From positions 1-32,550 of the forward strand of contig JBCDGZ010000093.1 of assembly GCA_038750655.1 (NCBI GenBank): a stretch of 32,550 nucleotides of DNA. Direction: 5' to 3'. This DNA is from JBCDGZ01 sp038750655. GTDB lineage: Bacteria; Bacteroidota; Bacteroidia; Chitinophagales; Saprospiraceae. Shown in pieces: positions 30,892-32,550 of this stretch (the stretch's first letter is position 1; the number at the start of each line of letters is the position of its first letter). Position numbers and translations under genes: made by a program. The notes under the pieces were generated by a model. That model was given only the letters and a program-made list of their open reading frames with translations, made no database searches and was not told where the DNA came from.

Positions 30892-31140
30892 ATGATCAAT
30901 GTAACTATTATTAGCCAGCGTCCATTAGTGCTCGCCATTTTTTTGAATGATGAATTAATTGACTTTATTGCAATTGATGATTATTGTGATGATCCAGCAG
31001 CGACCCCCATTTTTTATGGTGATAGTTTTATTGGAATTATTAAAGTAAAATTCATCAGCCATTCCCCTGTAACAATCAAGGTGGAACTCGATGATGATCT
31101 TATTGACATCATTGTCATCGAAGATATACTAGGGGCATAG
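30892..31140 (+). CDS. Small acidic protein made of two similar halves, function unknown
   Basis: An 82-residue protein. Residues 2-31 and 50-79 align without gaps with 13 of 30 identities, including a shared 'xLIDxIxIxD' ending: 'DELIDFIAIDDY' against 'DDLIDIIVIEDI'. This shows an internal duplication of a beta-rich unit, joined by an 18-residue linker holding 'DDPAATPIFYGDSF'. It is rich in Asp, Glu and Ile, with no signal peptide and no transmembrane helix that I would trust. The ATG follows an A/T-rich leader typical of the phylum. A good terminator just downstream makes a real, separately transcribed gene likely despite its size. I recognise no family. A gene of this size with a structured leader could be a regulator-binding protein or a small structural protein; neither is supported. 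Confidence 0.6.
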   Translation: MINVTIISQRPLVLAIFLNDELIDFIAIDDYCDDPAATPIFYGDSFIGIIKVKFISHSPVTIKVELDDDLIDIIVIEDILGA

Positions 31141-31164
31141 GAATCGTCTTTCTGACCTATATTT

Positions 31165-31204
31165 ACCACTCTGTACGTGCTGATTGCAAGCGGAGTGGTT
31201 TTTA
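31165..31204 (+). terminator. Rho-independent terminator of the 82-residue gene
   Basis: A 9-bp stem with one G-U pair (ACCACTCTG, 31165-31173, with CGGAGTGGT, 31191-31199), followed by five T. It lies 24 bp after the stop codon. Confidence 0.8.
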
Positions 31205-31212
31205 TCGTGGAA

Positions 31213-32550
31213 TTAAGACCTATTTTTAATCTTCCTAATTAGCCAGGATTTAAAAAAAATGAATTCTGTTGTACTGACTTCATGGTATAAGGTATCTTTT
31301 GAGGTTTTACCGTAAGCTAGCTTCTTCACGAATTTAATTAGGTTTGCGGAACCAATAGCAAGCTCTGTACTATTGATTCGGCTTCTTTTTAGGTAAACTT
31401 CAAATGCTCTAGCGTAATTTAGGACAATACTTGAGTTTCCAAAGACCTCGTAATAACTGCATAGCAATAACCATTTAGCCCGAAGGGCGTGATCAATAAT
31501 TGAGTAGTTTTCGTCTTTTAGAGCTTTTATTACACTTTCATATTCTTCATTTTCAAATTTAATAATTGCTTTAGCAATTTTAACAGTTCCTTCTCTGATG
31601 TCTTGATTTAGATAAATTGACCAATCTTTGATAAAATCATGCACCCAGTCAAATTCTTTTAATTTACAGGCAGCATCCACAATATTATTAAATCGTGTAA
31701 ATGATATATTTCCATTTTCAATTAATAATCTATGCTCAACCCCTACTTTATTAAGATTGAAAATTTCTTTGAGATATATCGTTTTACCTTGCCTTACACA
31801 GCCGACAGCGTAATTAAGAAGATAGGTGAGTATTATTTTTTGTTCTTGCTCCTGTAATACTTTGGGTTTATTGAGTAAAATAGATTTTAGGAAAGAGTAA
31901 CTCTGTACATTTTTGTCTTTAATCAATAACAAAGTATGTGAATATATTTGATGGAGGAGAGGGATTGTTGTTCCTTGTTGTTGAGTGAAAGTGAGTGTCG
32001 CTTCAAGGAGTGGAATTTGATTAGATTCTGCTAATATATTTTTACGACTATAGAGTTCGGAGCTGTATAAAAGCTTAGTAGCAGTATAAAATAAGTCCAT
32101 GTTTTTCATTGCTTTTTTTATACTATCCTGTTCTGGGCTCAATTTATTGTTGGGTAAAAAATAATTAAGGTGGTGGAGTTTCATTAAATCGAGATAATTC
32201 CATAAGTCTTGCTTTATATTTTCATTTAGTTTTGTTTTGCTTTGGCCTATTTGTTTTAAGTATAGCTTTTCTAAATTTCTGTCTTTTAATATTTGGAGAA
32301 AAAGGAAATCTCTTTCTATAGACTCTTTTTTTATTTCCTGGACCAATAAAAACTCTTTGATAGAGATATGGAGGTCAGAGAGTGTATCCATCAACTTTTT
32401 GTTATTATAAGATTCTCCTTTAAAAATTCTTTTGAACGCATAAGCTTTATCTAGTTTATCTGAGCTATAGTAGGGATGGAATTCCTTTATGTAGTTGAAT
32501 AGCTTCTGTGTGGTTGTCAAGCGATTTGAGTGGTTAGATTTCAAATATTG
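31213..32550 (-). CDS. Uncharacterised AT-rich protein, 5' end outside window
   Basis: The frame is open from the TAA near 31213 to the right edge. The only start near the edge is a TTG at 32544, and in-frame codons continue past it (CAA, TAT), so the real start is probably outside the window. The visible 445 residues are mostly helical and rich in Lys, Leu and Ile, with pairs of short helices such as 'KLFNYIKEFHPYYSSDKLDKAYAF' near the start and 'ALRAKWLLLCSYYEVFGNS' near the end. These resemble TPR-like alpha-solenoids, but I cannot fix repeat boundaries. There is no signal peptide in the visible part and no enzyme motif. Base composition is much more AT-rich than in comM, which may reflect transfer or relaxed selection. 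Its stop lies 8 bp from the T-tract of the convergent terminator. I assign no function. Confidence 0.65.
   Translation of the reverse strand, partial: QYLKSNHSNRLTTTQKLFNYIKEFHPYYSSDKLDKAYAFKRIFKGESYNNKKLMDTLSDLHISIKEFLLVQEIKKESIERDFLFLQILKDRNLEKLYLKQIGQSKTKLNENIKQDLWNYLDLMKLHHLNYFLPNNKLSPEQDSIKKAMKNMDLFYTATKLLYSSELYSRKNILAESNQIPLLEATLTFTQQQGTTIPLLHQIYSHTLLLIKDKNVQSYSFLKSILLNKPKVLQEQEQKIILTYLLNYAVGCVRQGKTIYLKEIFNLNKVGVEHRLLIENGNISFTRFNNIVDAACKLKEFDWVHDFIKDWSIYLNQDIREGTVKIAKAIIKFENEEYESVIKALKDENYSIIDHALRAKWLLLCSYYEVFGNSSIVLNYARAFEVYLKRSRINSTELAIGSANLIKFVKKLAYGKTSKDTLYHEVSTTEFIFFKSWLIRKIKNRS

Overview
The window looks like chromosomal DNA of a Bacteroidota bacterium, probably of the Saprospiria (Lewinella/Haliscomenobacter-like) type. 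The phylum call rests on three full-length secreted proteins, plus one partial, that end in type IX secretion (T9SS) sorting domains with the typical 'PNP' start. A-rich leaders without strong Shine-Dalgarno sequences and a few TAnnTTTG-like -7 boxes agree with it. The class-level call is inference only. I see no rRNA, tRNA, CRISPR array, transposase or integrase.

Left part (1-9100): the 3' end of one T9SS cargo gene is followed by a paralogue overlapping it by 4 bp, and the last 341 bp of the two are nearly identical. Then come an HD-domain protein (minus), a family 2 glycosyltransferase (plus), an exported protein with five repeats of about 90 residues (four with a Cys-x17-Cys pair) and an OmpA-like C-terminus (minus), a DinB-superfamily protein (minus), and a T9SS-secreted beta-propeller protein (minus) with a clear terminator.

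Middle (9119-16942, minus): one 7.8 kb gene for a 2607-residue secreted protein. It is built from Ig-like modules and four ALK-type glycine-rich domains. The first three repeat units share an exact 638-codon period. It ends in a T9SS domain and a rho-independent terminator.

Right-middle (17465-28651, minus): a tightly packed four-gene operon and the most interesting part of the window. Its genes encode (i) a 2015-residue protein with a histidine-kinase-like DHp segment, two OB-fold-like inserts, a GHKL ATPase domain and a C-terminal receiver-like domain lacking the phospho-acceptor Asp; (ii) a 271-residue protein of unknown function; (iii) a 589-residue protein with a receiver-like domain that keeps its acidic pocket but lacks the usual Lys; and (iv) an 852-residue multi-pass membrane protein. 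The layout suggests an undescribed phosphorelay-like or ATPase-driven signalling system with a membrane output. A defence role is possible by analogy with Detocs but is inference.

Right end (29003-32550): comM/yifB (plus) with its terminator, then a 341-bp non-coding stretch holding a possible three-way-junction leader before an 82-residue acidic protein made of two similar halves, also with a terminator. Last is an AT-rich, 5'-truncated gene of unknown function (minus).
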